Assembly (NCBI GenBank): GCA_021808665.1
Contig: JAKBBA010000057.1
Coordinates: 1 to 20,588 of the forward strand
Length of the DNA stretch: 20,588 nucleotides
From: Actinomycetes bacterium
GTDB taxonomy: Bacteria > Actinomycetota > Acidimicrobiia > Acidimicrobiales > Palsa-688
Direction of reading: 5' to 3'
The notes under the pieces are model-generated. The model had not been told where the DNA came from. It did no database searches and was given only the letters and a program-made list of their open reading frames with translations. This document shows, in pieces, positions 8,348 through 15,772 of the stretch; the stretch's first letter is position 1; the number at the start of each line of letters is the position of its first letter. Made by a program: the position numbers and the translations under genes.

Positions 8348-10776
8348 TTGACCCCCATAGCAGCGAGATGTGCTGCCACCTTGGCTTCAAACTCTTCAAC
8401 TGCAGCCTCGATGCTGGCGACCGTGTCTCCGTACCGTGCGCCGAGCTCCTCGATGCGCTCTACGAGCGAGAGTGTAAGCGCATCGACCTCGTTGCTAATC
8501 CTTGCCTGGATGCTGTTCAACCACTTCCGCTCCAACACAAGTGGCTGGATCTCCGACTCCGTCAGTTCCCCGTACTGCTTCAGGACAGCAAGATCGAGGG
8601 CGCTGCGTGCGTCCTTTACGTTCTTCTTGACGTTCGCTTCCTTGGCGTAGAGATCTATCAAGTGCTCCAGGGCTGTTACTTCGTCCGGGTCGGAGCCTTC
8701 ACGCTTGGCATCCTTCAGTCGAGCAGCAGCGAGAGCTTTCGTTACCTTGCCGTCGTCCATGGCCTCCGACAGCAGGCCCTCGTCGGTGGCGTTCTCGTAG
8801 ATGAACTCCTCGACCGCTCGGGATGCCTCTTCGGCGGCTGCATCAAGTTCCGCCACGCGTTCCTGCCCAGCCCGGAAGTAGCGAGCTTCGATGAGAGTCG
8901 GCGGCAGCAGATCCATCTTGTACTTGGTTGCTGACTTGCCTGAGCCGACAACGAGATCAGGAGCCTCCGCGAGCTTGCGGTCCTTGTCCTCGATAGCCTT
9001 CCTCGGCTTGGCAGCCTCCAGCCATCCGTCGTTCATTATCAGGAAGACATCGTCGTGCATCGTTTCGTGCCAGTAGGTCATCAGCTGCTCGTAGACGTCG
9101 TACTCGTCGAGCAGGGGCACCGGCTTGAAGAGTGCGAGCAGCTCATCCGCGAGACTGGCAATCAGCTCGTTGGGACGAGTGTCTGCGTTGACCTTCTCGA
9201 GTTCGGACCGGTGAACGCCGAACCAGTCGGTGACGAGGTCCTGGGCACGCTTTGCGAAGTCCTTGAACTCCGTGGAGTCGAGAATCGTCTGCTGAACGTC
9301 GGCGACGTCGATGGCGAGATCGAGGTAGCCCGGCCGGTTCGGCTTGAAGAGCGTGGAGCGGAGGCTCGGGAAGGCCTCCCAGTAGGCGCTGAGGGCGTCG
9401 ATGTCACATTCTGGGATGCCGCCGTGGAGGTGGGCTCGGAGGTCCTGGATGTCCTCGGGCTCTGATGAGTCGATGTAGCGAGGGATGTTGAGGTTGTAGT
9501 CGTTCTTCGGATCGGCGATCTCGGAGAGCGGCACCATGCGCGAGTAGCGATCGAGCTCCAGTTGCCGGTTGAAGACGTCGACGATCTTGTGGATGTCCTG
9601 GCTGCGCAGCCGGTTCTTCGGGCCGTCCTTCATGAAGCCCTTCGAGGCGTCGATCATGAAGACGCCGGTACGGGCTTGGGCGTTCTCCTTGTCGAGGACG
9701 AGGATGCAAGCAGGGATGCCCGTGCCGTAGAAGAGGTTGGGCGGCAGGCCGATAATGCCCTTGATGTAGCCGCGCTTGAGTAGTTCCTTTCGGATGGTGG
9801 CCTCGGCGTTGCCACGGAAGAGCACGCCGTGAGGGAGGATGACTGCCGCCTTGCCGGTGCTCTTGAGCGACTTCAGGATGTGTAACAGGAAGGCGTAGTC
9901 GCCGTTCTTGGCTGGGGGCATGCCGAACTCGAAGCGGCCGTAGTCGCTTTCCAGGCCATTGCTCCACGACTTGACCGAGAACGGTGGATTAGCAACCGCG
10001 AAGTCGAAGGTGCGAAGCTGGCTTCCGTTCAGGAACTGCGGGCTGGTGATCGTGTCGCCCTTGCGGATATCGGCGATCTCGTTGCCGTGCAGGATCATGT
10101 TCATCTTTGACAAGGCCCACGTGGCATTGTCTTTTTCCTGGCCGTATATCGTGATCCCGTGTGGCGCTTCGTCGGCGACCTTGAGCAGTAGCGATCCGGA
10201 GCCGCAGGTCGGGTCGTACACCGTCTGGTCCTGCTTCGTCGTCGGACCGATGCCGACGACCTTGGCTAGTATCCGGGATACTTCAGCAGGCGTGTAGAAT
10301 TGGCCCTTACTCTTGCCGGACTCGGTGGCGAAGTGCCGCATCAGGTACTCGTAGGCGTCACCAAGCAGGTCGTCACCTTCAGCACGGCTGCCTCTGAAGT
10401 CGAGGTCGGCGAAGATCGAGACCAGCTTGGTCAGGCGGTCCTGCATCTCCTTGCCGCGACCAAGTTTTTCTTCGTCGTTGAAGTCGGCTTGGTCGATGAC
10501 CTTCTGCAGGTCGTTCGCCTCAGCGAGCCGGGCGATGATCTTGTTGATCTTGTCGCCGATCTCTTTGTCGCCCTTGAGGGCGATCATGTCGTCGAAGGAT
10601 CCTCCGGCTGGGACGTCGATCAGGCTGCTGCGATCAGTCTTGGCTTTATCCGAAACGTACTTCACGAAGAGCAGCGTCAGGATGTAGTCCTTGTACTGAG
10701 AGGCGTCCATACCGCCGCGCAGTTCGTCGCAGCTCTTCCAGAGCGAGCCGTACAAATCGGACTTGCGCAGCGTCAT
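8344..10776 (-). CDS. hsdM: Type I DNA methyltransferase subunit M (long form)
   Basis: The N-terminal HsdM helical domain (about 8-150) is followed by the N6-adenine methyltransferase fold. This shows GQFYTPAEVSRIL at 158-170, the SAM-binding motif DPTCGSG at 188-194 and the catalytic NPPF at 263-266. At 810 aa it is about 300 residues longer than the classical roughly 500-aa HsdM. The extra C-terminal part is rich in charged and alanine residues and is probably coiled-coil (about 620-800). Such long M subunits are known in actinobacteria, so I regard it as intact rather than fused. It methylates the HsdS-defined site and is needed for restriction. The ATG is preceded by a strong AGGAGG eight bases away. 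It is first in the operon, with a promoter candidate just upstream. Confidence 0.95.
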   Translation of the reverse strand: MTLRKSDLYGSLWKSCDELRGGMDASQYKDYILTLLFVKYVSDKAKTDRSSLIDVPAGGSFDDMIALKGDKEIGDKINKIIARLAEANDLQKVIDQADFNDEEKLGRGKEMQDRLTKLVSIFADLDFRGSRAEGDDLLGDAYEYLMRHFATESGKSKGQFYTPAEVSRILAKVVGIGPTTKQDQTVYDPTCGSGSLLLKVADEAPHGITIYGQEKDNATWALSKMNMILHGNEIADIRKGDTITSPQFLNGSQLRTFDFAVANPPFSVKSWSNGLESDYGRFEFGMPPAKNGDYAFLLHILKSLKSTGKAAVILPHGVLFRGNAEATIRKELLKRGYIKGIIGLPPNLFYGTGIPACILVLDKENAQARTGVFMIDASKGFMKDGPKNRLRSQDIHKIVDVFNRQLELDRYSRMVPLSEIADPKNDYNLNIPRYIDSSEPEDIQDLRAHLHGGIPECDIDALSAYWEAFPSLRSTLFKPNRPGYLDLAIDVADVQQTILDSTEFKDFAKRAQDLVTDWFGVHRSELEKVNADTRPNELIASLADELLALFKPVPLLDEYDVYEQLMTYWHETMHDDVFLIMNDGWLEAAKPRKAIEDKDRKLAEAPDLVVGSGKSATKYKMDLLPPTLIEARYFRAGQERVAELDAAAEEASRAVEEFIYENATDEGLLSEAMDDGKVTKALAAARLKDAKREGSDPDEVTALEHLIDLYAKEANVKKNVKDARSALDLAVLKQYGELTESEIQPLVLERKWLNSIQARISNEVDALTLSLVERIEELGARYGDTVASIEAAVEEFEAKVAAHLAAMGVK

Positions 10777-10784
10777 ATCGCCAG

Positions 10785-10790
10785 CCTCCT
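10785..10790 (-). promoter_or_regulatory. Ribosome binding site of hsdM
   Basis: On the minus strand this reads AGGAGG, 8 bases before the ATG at 10776. It is the only strong Shine-Dalgarno sequence in the seven-gene operon; the later genes start within overlaps and probably rely on coupled translation. Confidence 0.8.
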
Positions 10791-10848
10791 GGCTGCATAC
10801 ATCGCAATGCTCTTTGTCCTATATATATGTGTCATATTAGCGTAGCTC

Positions 10849-10877
10849 ATTATACAATGATCGGCTTTCTTTGGCCA
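10849..10877 (-). promoter_or_regulatory. Candidate promoter of the RM/CBASS-like operon
   Basis: The minus strand shows a perfect -10 box TATAAT (10849-10854). A -35-like TGGCCA (10872-10877, four of six matches to TTGACA) lies 17 bases upstream. The predicted start is about 65-70 bases before hsdM. The whole 10777-10900 gap is markedly AT-rich compared with the genes around it, including an alternating TA run near 10820. I see no second equally good promoter further down the operon. Confidence 0.5.
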
Positions 10878-10900
10878 TCTGTAGTCGACTCTCTTTTGCA

Positions 10901-11773
10901 TTATTTGGCCGGGGTCTTGTCGTGGAGTAGCTTCAAAAAGTCGGTTCGGTTTTCAGTGCCTGAGCGCGCCAAGACGTAGCGGAGGCGCTTAGCGTCGTCA
11001 CCGCCGAGACCGCCATGCCAACCAGCGAGGGCAACCAGCCCTTCGACGTTGAAGGGAGTGTCCCCGTGCAGGATCTGCTCGCCGTAGCGGTCGAGGTAGT
11101 CCGATACGAAGTTGAGCAAGCGAGCCAGCTGCCAGGTCCCGGTGTCGAGGTGCTCCTTGAGGTCGGCGTCGGGCTCGCGTTCCTCGTGTCTGGCCTCTCG
11201 GAGGCGCCGCTCGGTGGCGATCAGCTCAGCCCGGTAGCCGTAGACAGCACTCCAGACCCGGCAGAGCAGCTCCTCCTGCTCGGTGTAGGAGTCCTCGGTG
11301 ACCACCGGCGTGTCCTCGTGGGCCGCGATGGTTGGTCGGCCGTGTTCGGCAACCGGTTTGTAGCGCAGGTTCTCCTGGTGGAAGGCGAAGGCCAGTTCGT
11401 CGAGCAGCTTCGGCTCGATGTGCTTGCGGACGTGATCCTCGTGGCGTTCCAGGATCTGCGCCGCCTCTAAGCGGCGGGCAGTGAGCGTTGTCCCGCGCAT
11501 GCCCCGAGCAGTGCCGAACAGCCTGCGTGCAGCTTCTCCCCGAGGGGAGGGACCCAAGTCGCCCAGGAGCTGCCGGATGACCCGGTCGAGGGCGCTGATC
11601 CGGCTGGCCCGCTCATCGGGGTGTTGGGCGTGAGCGATGACCACCCGCTGCTCGGTCAGCACATCACCGGCGGTCGCGTCCGTAAGCGGGAAACCGGCCC
11701 TGAGCAGCAGCTTTAGCTCGCGGCGCAGCTCCTCAGGTGGCGAGAAGAGCACATCTGCCGCGGGCATACCCAC
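10901..11773 (-). CDS. Unrecognised 290-aa actinobacterial protein
   Basis: I do not recognise a named family. The protein is soluble, mostly helical and charged, with no signal peptide or membrane helix. Two segments look conserved in style: GDLGPSPRGEAARRLFGTAR (about 91-110) followed by RGTTLTARRLEAA, then a stretch around DHVRKHIEPKLLDELA that resembles small recurring motifs in actinobacterial proteins of unknown function. A mid region has acidic residues, and a helical region around RVWSAVYGYRAELIATERR may be coiled. GTG at 11773 and ATG at 11767 are both possible starts, with no clear ribosome binding site. It lies 124 bp upstream of hsdM on the same strand but is separated by the hsdM promoter candidate. 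It could be linked to the defence operon or be a leftover neighbour; function unknown. Confidence 0.75.
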   Translation of the reverse strand: MGMPAADVLFSPPEELRRELKLLLRAGFPLTDATAGDVLTEQRVVIAHAQHPDERASRISALDRVIRQLLGDLGPSPRGEAARRLFGTARGMRGTTLTARRLEAAQILERHEDHVRKHIEPKLLDELAFAFHQENLRYKPVAEHGRPTIAAHEDTPVVTEDSYTEQEELLCRVWSAVYGYRAELIATERRLREARHEEREPDADLKEHLDTGTWQLARLLNFVSDYLDRYGEQILHGDTPFNVEGLVALAGWHGGLGGDDAKRLRYVLARSGTENRTDFLKLLHDKTPAK

Positions 11774-11800
11774 AAATTACCCAGTCGGCACCCTACGCGG

Positions 11801-11828
11801 TGGACTTCTCGCTCTTCACACTCAGGAT
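11801..11828 (+). promoter_or_regulatory. Candidate promoter of the transfer operon
   Basis: TGGACT (11801-11806) and CAGGAT (11823-11828), 16 bases apart, resemble the TTGAC/TAGGAT boxes of actinobacterial housekeeping promoters. This is a weak match. Its -10 is overlapped by the dyad at 11826-11860, which would suit a repressor site. Confidence 0.3.
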
Positions 11829-11860
11829 CGGCGGTCGACGATTGGCGTCGATCCCGGATC
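11826..11860. repeat. Dyad upstream of the transfer operon (possible operator)
   Basis: The core is a perfect inverted repeat TCGACG (11835-11840) / CGTCGA (11846-11851) around ATTGG. The symmetry extends imperfectly outward to GATC on both sides, giving 15-bp arms with 12 matching pairs. It ends four bases before the AAGGAG ribosome binding site of the 11877 gene, so it could act as an operator or, as RNA, as a hairpin next to the start. Confidence 0.5.
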
Positions 11861-11876
11861 AATAAGGAGACCGTGG

Positions 11877-12248
11877 ATGTCCAACCTGGTACCCAAGTCA
11901 TCGGCCACGGAGGTGGTGCCGAGTGTCGGCGTGGGTCTGTCGGCCCTCGCTGGAACGGATCGTCGCACCAGCCGGGCCCTTAGCACCGTCCAGCGCAACA
12001 CCCTGGTGCGGATGGCATCGGTGCAGGCCCATGCCATCGTCCAGAACGAGAAGCTGCACGAGATCGACCGTCTCACCCGTGAGGCGATGAGCGGCCAGGC
12101 GATGCTCAGCCGTTGGGCGGCGACCCTGGCCCAGGGTGACCCGTTCCTGGCAGACGACCTCAAGTTCTTCACCGACGTGGCAAAGATGGGCAAGGGCGAG
12201 ATCATCGCCGACACCATCTCGGACTTCTGCCGGGAGGGCCGCCAGTGA
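11877..12248 (+). CDS. Unrecognised 123-aa protein, first gene of the transfer operon
   Basis: I chose ATG at 11877 because AAGGAG lies 7 bases before it (11864-11869); the open frame extends to 11637 but that part overlaps the divergent gene and has no better start. The product begins MSNLVPKSSATEVVPSVGVG and continues as amphipathic helices, with an Ala/Gln-rich middle and an acidic helical end (DDLKFFTDVAKMGKGEIIAD). It has no membrane helix. It is the first plus-strand gene and leads a row of tightly coupled small genes before the transfer ATPase. It is probably a conserved accessory protein of the element; no function can be assigned. Confidence 0.7.
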   Translation: MSNLVPKSSATEVVPSVGVGLSALAGTDRRTSRALSTVQRNTLVRMASVQAHAIVQNEKLHEIDRLTREAMSGQAMLSRWAATLAQGDPFLADDLKFFTDVAKMGKGEIIADTISDFCREGRQ

Positions 12249-12466
12249 CCGCCCTACTCATCGTCGGCTTGGTCGGCGCCTTCCTGGTGGTGGTCGTGCT
12301 CGTCTACCTGCTCGGGTTTCGCTTGGGCGGCCAGTCGTGGATGGCCGATCTGCAACGGGTCCGGGCTGAGGCAGCTGAGGCAGAGCGGCAGCTGCACGAT
12401 CTGACCCGGTCGGCTTTCGTGTCGATGGCGGAAGCGGCGGAGCGTCGCCGCTTCGACCGGCCGTAG
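12245..12466 (+). CDS. Small membrane-anchored coiled-coil protein
   Basis: The 73-aa product has one hydrophobic helix at residues 4-25 (rich in L, V, I, G). A charged helix follows, with repeated Ala/Glu/Arg (VRAEAAEAERQLHDL) that should form a coiled coil in the cytoplasm. GTG at 12245 overlaps the previous stop as GTGA, indicating coupled translation. Similar small single-helix proteins occur beside transfer ATPases of actinobacterial elements and may help anchor or spread DNA, but that is inference. No family recognised. Confidence 0.6.
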   Translation: MTALLIVGLVGAFLVVVVLVYLLGFRLGGQSWMADLQRVRAEAAEAERQLHDLTRSAFVSMAEAAERRRFDRP

Positions 12467-12478
12467 TCGGGTCGGGCA

Positions 12479-13027
12479 ATGTCGCTACTCGACACATCGT
12501 CCGAGACCCGGGAGGTCGAGCAGGGGCGGGCCAACCTCAGCATCTGGATCCGGGGCCTGGCGAAAGAAACTGCCGCCGAGCTCGGAGTGCGCTGGCGTGG
12601 AGCCCGGATCGCCCCGCAAACCCTGGAGGCGGTAATCGCAGAGTTCCGAGCGGCAACGCTCGCCGGGCTGCCGGTGCGGGTATCGAATCGCTTCTGCGAG
12701 CAGACGATCTACCTGGAACCAGACGACAACGTGGCATTCCGGTTCGTACACGACTCCCGCCACTATTTCCTGCGGGCCGGGTTCGAGACGGAACCCGAAC
12801 TGCTGGTCGCGTCGTGTCACCTGGCGCGGCTTCGTTGGGCGGGATATCCGCCCGGGTCGATCGAGTACCGCCTGTTGGAGGCCGACACGATCGGTCAGGC
12901 CTTGTTCGTGGCCCGCACCGGACGCTTCGTCAGTAATCAAAGACGCTTCGCGCTGCGCTGCTTGACCAGCACGTTCGACGAGGCGATCACCGATGAGGTG
13001 GCTGCCGAGGCAGTGAGTTCGCCGTGA
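12479..13027 (+). CDS. Conserved-looking 182-aa protein with HDxxH motif
   Basis: The start is ATG at 12479, 12 bases after the previous gene; no strong ribosome binding site is seen, only GGGTCGGG. The N-terminal third is helical. The middle carries FRFVHDSRHYFLRAGF (about 97-112), containing HDSRH, followed by ETEPELLVASCHL and, later, IEYRLLEADTIGQALF. The pattern of H-D-x-x-H, downstream acidic helix and YRLLxADTIGQ looks like a metal-binding or enzyme core that I have seen only in uncharacterised phage and element proteins. It ends in a GTGA overlap with the next small gene. Function unknown. Confidence 0.65.
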   Translation: MSLLDTSSETREVEQGRANLSIWIRGLAKETAAELGVRWRGARIAPQTLEAVIAEFRAATLAGLPVRVSNRFCEQTIYLEPDDNVAFRFVHDSRHYFLRAGFETEPELLVASCHLARLRWAGYPPGSIEYRLLEADTIGQALFVARTGRFVSNQRRFALRCLTSTFDEAITDEVAAEAVSSP

Positions 13028-13194
13028 AGAAGCTCATTGAGGCTGTCGGGGTCGTGCTGCTGGTGTGCGTCGGTGTTCGGGTTGGCGCGGAGCTCATCCA
13101 GCCGGTCGTGCCCTTGCTCGGCGGGGTCGTAGCCGTGGCAATCGTAGCCTGGTGGCTGTTCGGCCGGCATGGCCCTGGGCGTGGCTACCGGTAG
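13024..13194 (+). CDS. 56-aa two-helix membrane peptide
   Basis: GTG at 13024 overlaps the stop of the 182-aa gene as GTGA, and the frame runs to TAG at 13192-13194. The product begins MKKLIEAVGVVLLVCVGVRV and has two hydrophobic segments, about residues 5-20 and 27-46, with a charged HGPGRGYR tail. This resembles the small membrane proteins (Spd-like by analogy) next to transfer ATPases in actinobacterial plasmids and integrative elements. The overlap, hydrophobic pattern and codon use support a real gene despite its size. Confidence 0.55.
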   Translation: MKKLIEAVGVVLLVCVGVRVGAELIQPVVPLLGGVVAVAIVAWWLFGRHGPGRGYR

Positions 13195-13364
13195 CGATTG
13201 TTGTGGAATAGCCGACATCGCTTGACGGCCAATAGGTCCGCGTGAGACATCGTGGACAGCGGCGGAGACCTCCGGGGATACAGCGCATCACATGACGCTT
13301 AGTTCAGCGCGTCCTCGATGCAGGTCTCCTGGCCGCAACTGCAGCAAGCGAAAGGAGGTGTGAC
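13195..13364. other. Short intergenic gap within the transfer operon
   Basis: This 170-bp gap breaks an otherwise overlapping gene row. It holds a small perfect inverted repeat CGGAG-AC-CTCCG (13263-13274) and a lone -35-like TTGACG (13222-13227) without a convincing -10. It may contain a secondary promoter or a mobilisation site, but nothing in it is decisive. Confidence 0.4.
13351..13360 (+). promoter_or_regulatory. Strong ribosome binding site before the 50-aa gene
   Basis: AAAGGAGGTG is close to a full anti-16S match, with the GGAGG ending 6 bases before ATG at 13365. It restarts efficient translation just before the transfer ATPase, which itself begins in an overlap with the 50-aa gene. 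Confidence 0.8.
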
Positions 13365-13517
13365 ATGACGCAGCGCAAGGTCCGGATCACGGCGGTCCGG
13401 AAGGAAGAGGTGGACGTCGAGCGACTGGTTGCGGGCCTGCTGCTGTTGCTCCACGAGATTGCCGACACGAGCAACTCGAACAACGAGACCGATCCAGCCG
13501 ACGGGGGCACGCAGTGA
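13365..13517 (+). CDS. 50-aa peptide coupled to the transfer ATPase
   Basis: The frame opens at ATG 13365 after a near-perfect ribosome binding site and ends at TGA 13515-13517, overlapping the ATPase GTG start as GTGA. The product begins MTQRKVRITAVRKEEVDVER, continues with a Leu-rich helix (LVAGLLLLLHEIAD) and ends in a polar, Asn/Asp/Gly-rich tail. No family recognised. It may be a small partner of the ATPase, or mainly a leader that brings ribosomes to the ATPase start. Confidence 0.6.
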   Translation: MTQRKVRITAVRKEEVDVERLVAGLLLLLHEIADTSNSNNETDPADGGTQ

Positions 13518-15772
13518 TCTGGCTAGTCCTGGCGCTGCTGCTCCCGGTCGGAATCATGCTCGAGCTGGTTCTCGCGAAGGCGGCGGACGCCCGCCAACAA
13601 CGCCGGACACTGGAGGCCTACGAGCTTCGTTTCCCGACCAACCTAGACACCGACGGAGTCGAGGCATTCCTGGGCAGTATCAGCGGACTGCTGCCGCCGT
13701 GGTGGCGACGCTGGTGGCACACCCCATTTGTTGTAAGCGAGATACATGCTGATCGATACGGCACTCTGCACCGCCTGCTCGTCCCGCGTGCTTTTACCCG
13801 CCATATTGAAGCGGCACTTGCGGCGCATCTGCCGGCGGTTCGTTATGAGCGCAGCACCCTCATTCGCTACCCGCAATTGTGCAGCGGCGCGGAGTATCGG
13901 CTGACGAACGCCGAGCGCAGCTTGAACGTCCACAGCGTCAGGCTCTCGTCCGGGCTGCTCTCCTCGCTGCAGCCGCTCTTCGGTGAGGAGAAGATTGTCG
14001 TCCAGGCATTGCTCGCGCCTGCACGGCCCATCCTACCCGCACGTCTGGCGACCGCTGCGGAGCGTGAGCAAGCGACCAACCTCGACGACGGCGTGTTGCT
14101 GACCAGCGAGGCCGTCAGTGCCTTGCGTAAGAAGCGAAGTGCTCCACTACTCCTGGCCACCCTGCGGATCGGCATCTCTGGCGCCACGCCAGAGCGGAGC
14201 CGCAGCTTGCTCAGGGACGTGGAAGCGTCCTGGCACACCACCCGGGCTCCGGGGACGCTCTTGAAGCGAAGGCTGCTGAGCGGCCGGTCGGTCGCCCGCC
14301 GGATCACGACCGTTTGGCGTCCGCTCACCGCGTGGCCGGTCCTCCTCAATGCCGAGGAAGCCACTGGCCTGGTCGGCTACCCGCTTGAGGCGACAGCGCT
14401 TCCCGGAGTCAGCCTCGCCTGTAGCCGCCCCCTTCCGGTCACCGCCGCTGTGCCGGCCCATGGAACGGTGCTGGGTATCGGCACCCATCCCAGGAGCCTC
14501 CGGTCGGTAGCCATCGACCCTGTGTCACGCACCTACCACAGCTTGGTGGTCGGCCCCACGGGTTCCGGTAAGAGCGTGCTGCTCACCCACCTGGCCGAGC
14601 ACGATGCCCGAGCAAATCATGCCCTGGTCGTGATCGACCCGAAGGACGGGGACCTGGTCGACGCGGTTGCGGCTCGACTTCCGGCCGAACGACTGGAGCA
14701 CACGATCCTGTTCGACCCGACCGACGATCGGCCGGTCGGCTTCGATCCCTTGCGCGCCAACCCAAGCGAACGAGAGCTCGTCGTTGATCGGGTCCTCGGC
14801 CTGATGGTCGACATCTGGCGTGAGAACCTCGGGCCTCGGTCAGCCGACATCTTGCGCCACGTCCTGCTCACCATCGCCGCGCACCCAGACCTCACCATGA
14901 CTGAAGCGCCTCGTCTCGTCGTCGATCAGGGGTTTCGACGCCGAGTCCTTGCCGCCCATGATCCGGGCGAGGACGTCCGAGCCTGGTGGGACTGGGCCGA
15001 CAACCTGGGTACGGCCGAGTGGAACGCCATGACCGGCGCACCGCTCAACAAGCTTCGGGCCTTCGTCGGTCGCTCACCCGTAGCGCATGCCATCGGACAG
15101 GCGAGCCCGGCGATCAACTTCGGACAGCTGCTGCGGGACAAGCAGGTGCTCCTGGTCCGGCTGCCTGTCGGGCTCCTCGGTGACGAGACGACCGCGCTGC
15201 TCGGGGCGATGCTGATCAACCAGCTGTGGCATGCGATCGCCGCCCGGGCTGCGCTTCCGAAGACGAAGCGCCGTCCGGCGAGCGTCATCATCGACGAGGT
15301 CGGTACCGTCCTTCGGTTCCCGGCCAGCTCGATCGACACCATGCTCACCCAAGCGCGCGGGTACGGAGTCGGGGTCACCCTCGCCGCTCAGCACCTTGGT
15401 CAGCTCCCGGCAGACATCCGAGCTGCGGCGTTGACCAACGCCAGGACCAAGGTCACGTTCGCTACCGCCCGAGACGACGCCGGGGTGTTCGTCCGCGAGT
15501 TCGGACACGGCCTCACGCCCGAGGACATCATGGGCCTCGACCCTTACCAGGCGATCACCACCGTCTACGCCGGCGGACAGGTGCAGCCGCCAGCGAGCAT
15601 CCAGACACTGCCTCCGGAACGTCCGCTGCGGTCCCCGAGCGAGCTGCGGAGCATCTCACGGGAGCGCTGGGGCGTCCCCCGAGATCAGATCGACGCGGCA
15701 CGCCGAGCCCGGGTGGAGGCCCCGATCAACGGTGACAGCCCGGTCGGAAGGCGTCGGAGACGTCCATCATGA
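13514..15772 (+). CDS. VirD4/TraG/FtsK-like DNA transfer ATPase
   Basis: The 752-aa protein starts with a membrane helix (IWLVLALLLPVGIMLELVLA), then a long N-terminal domain. The P-loop ATPase follows: Walker A GPTGSGKS at 347-354 and Walker B SVIIDEVG around 590-597. The later stretch LTQARGYGVGVTLAAQHLGQ matches the C-terminal part of TraG/TraD coupling proteins, where DNA and accessory proteins are recognised. Such hexameric pumps move DNA through the membrane during conjugation. The GTG start at 13514 overlaps the 50-aa gene. It precedes a replication-relaxation protein, a pairing common in actinobacterial integrative elements. I cannot tell whether it pumps single-stranded DNA (VirD4-like) or double-stranded DNA (TraB/FtsK-like). 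Confidence 0.88.
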   Translation: MIWLVLALLLPVGIMLELVLAKAADARQQRRTLEAYELRFPTNLDTDGVEAFLGSISGLLPPWWRRWWHTPFVVSEIHADRYGTLHRLLVPRAFTRHIEAALAAHLPAVRYERSTLIRYPQLCSGAEYRLTNAERSLNVHSVRLSSGLLSSLQPLFGEEKIVVQALLAPARPILPARLATAAEREQATNLDDGVLLTSEAVSALRKKRSAPLLLATLRIGISGATPERSRSLLRDVEASWHTTRAPGTLLKRRLLSGRSVARRITTVWRPLTAWPVLLNAEEATGLVGYPLEATALPGVSLACSRPLPVTAAVPAHGTVLGIGTHPRSLRSVAIDPVSRTYHSLVVGPTGSGKSVLLTHLAEHDARANHALVVIDPKDGDLVDAVAARLPAERLEHTILFDPTDDRPVGFDPLRANPSERELVVDRVLGLMVDIWRENLGPRSADILRHVLLTIAAHPDLTMTEAPRLVVDQGFRRRVLAAHDPGEDVRAWWDWADNLGTAEWNAMTGAPLNKLRAFVGRSPVAHAIGQASPAINFGQLLRDKQVLLVRLPVGLLGDETTALLGAMLINQLWHAIAARAALPKTKRRPASVIIDEVGTVLRFPASSIDTMLTQARGYGVGVTLAAQHLGQLPADIRAAALTNARTKVTFATARDDAGVFVREFGHGLTPEDIMGLDPYQAITTVYAGGQVQPPASIQTLPPERPLRSPSELRSISRERWGVPRDQIDAARRARVEAPINGDSPVGRRRRRPS

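Noticed and set aside
10818..10832. Alternating TA run upstream of hsdM as an operator
   Set aside because: The flanks are not inverted repeats; it is more likely just AT-rich promoter-proximal DNA.
11637..11876. Upstream in-frame extension of the 123-aa gene
   Set aside because: It overlaps the divergent 290-aa gene, whereas ATG 11877 has a well-spaced AAGGAG.
13222..13250. TTGACG as -35 of an internal promoter
   Set aside because: The hexamer 17 bases downstream (AGACAT) is a poor -10.
13292..13363. 23-codon open frame starting MTLSSARPRC and ending within the ribosome binding site region of the 50-aa gene
   Set aside because: It has no ribosome binding site and no recognisable features, so it is probably chance.
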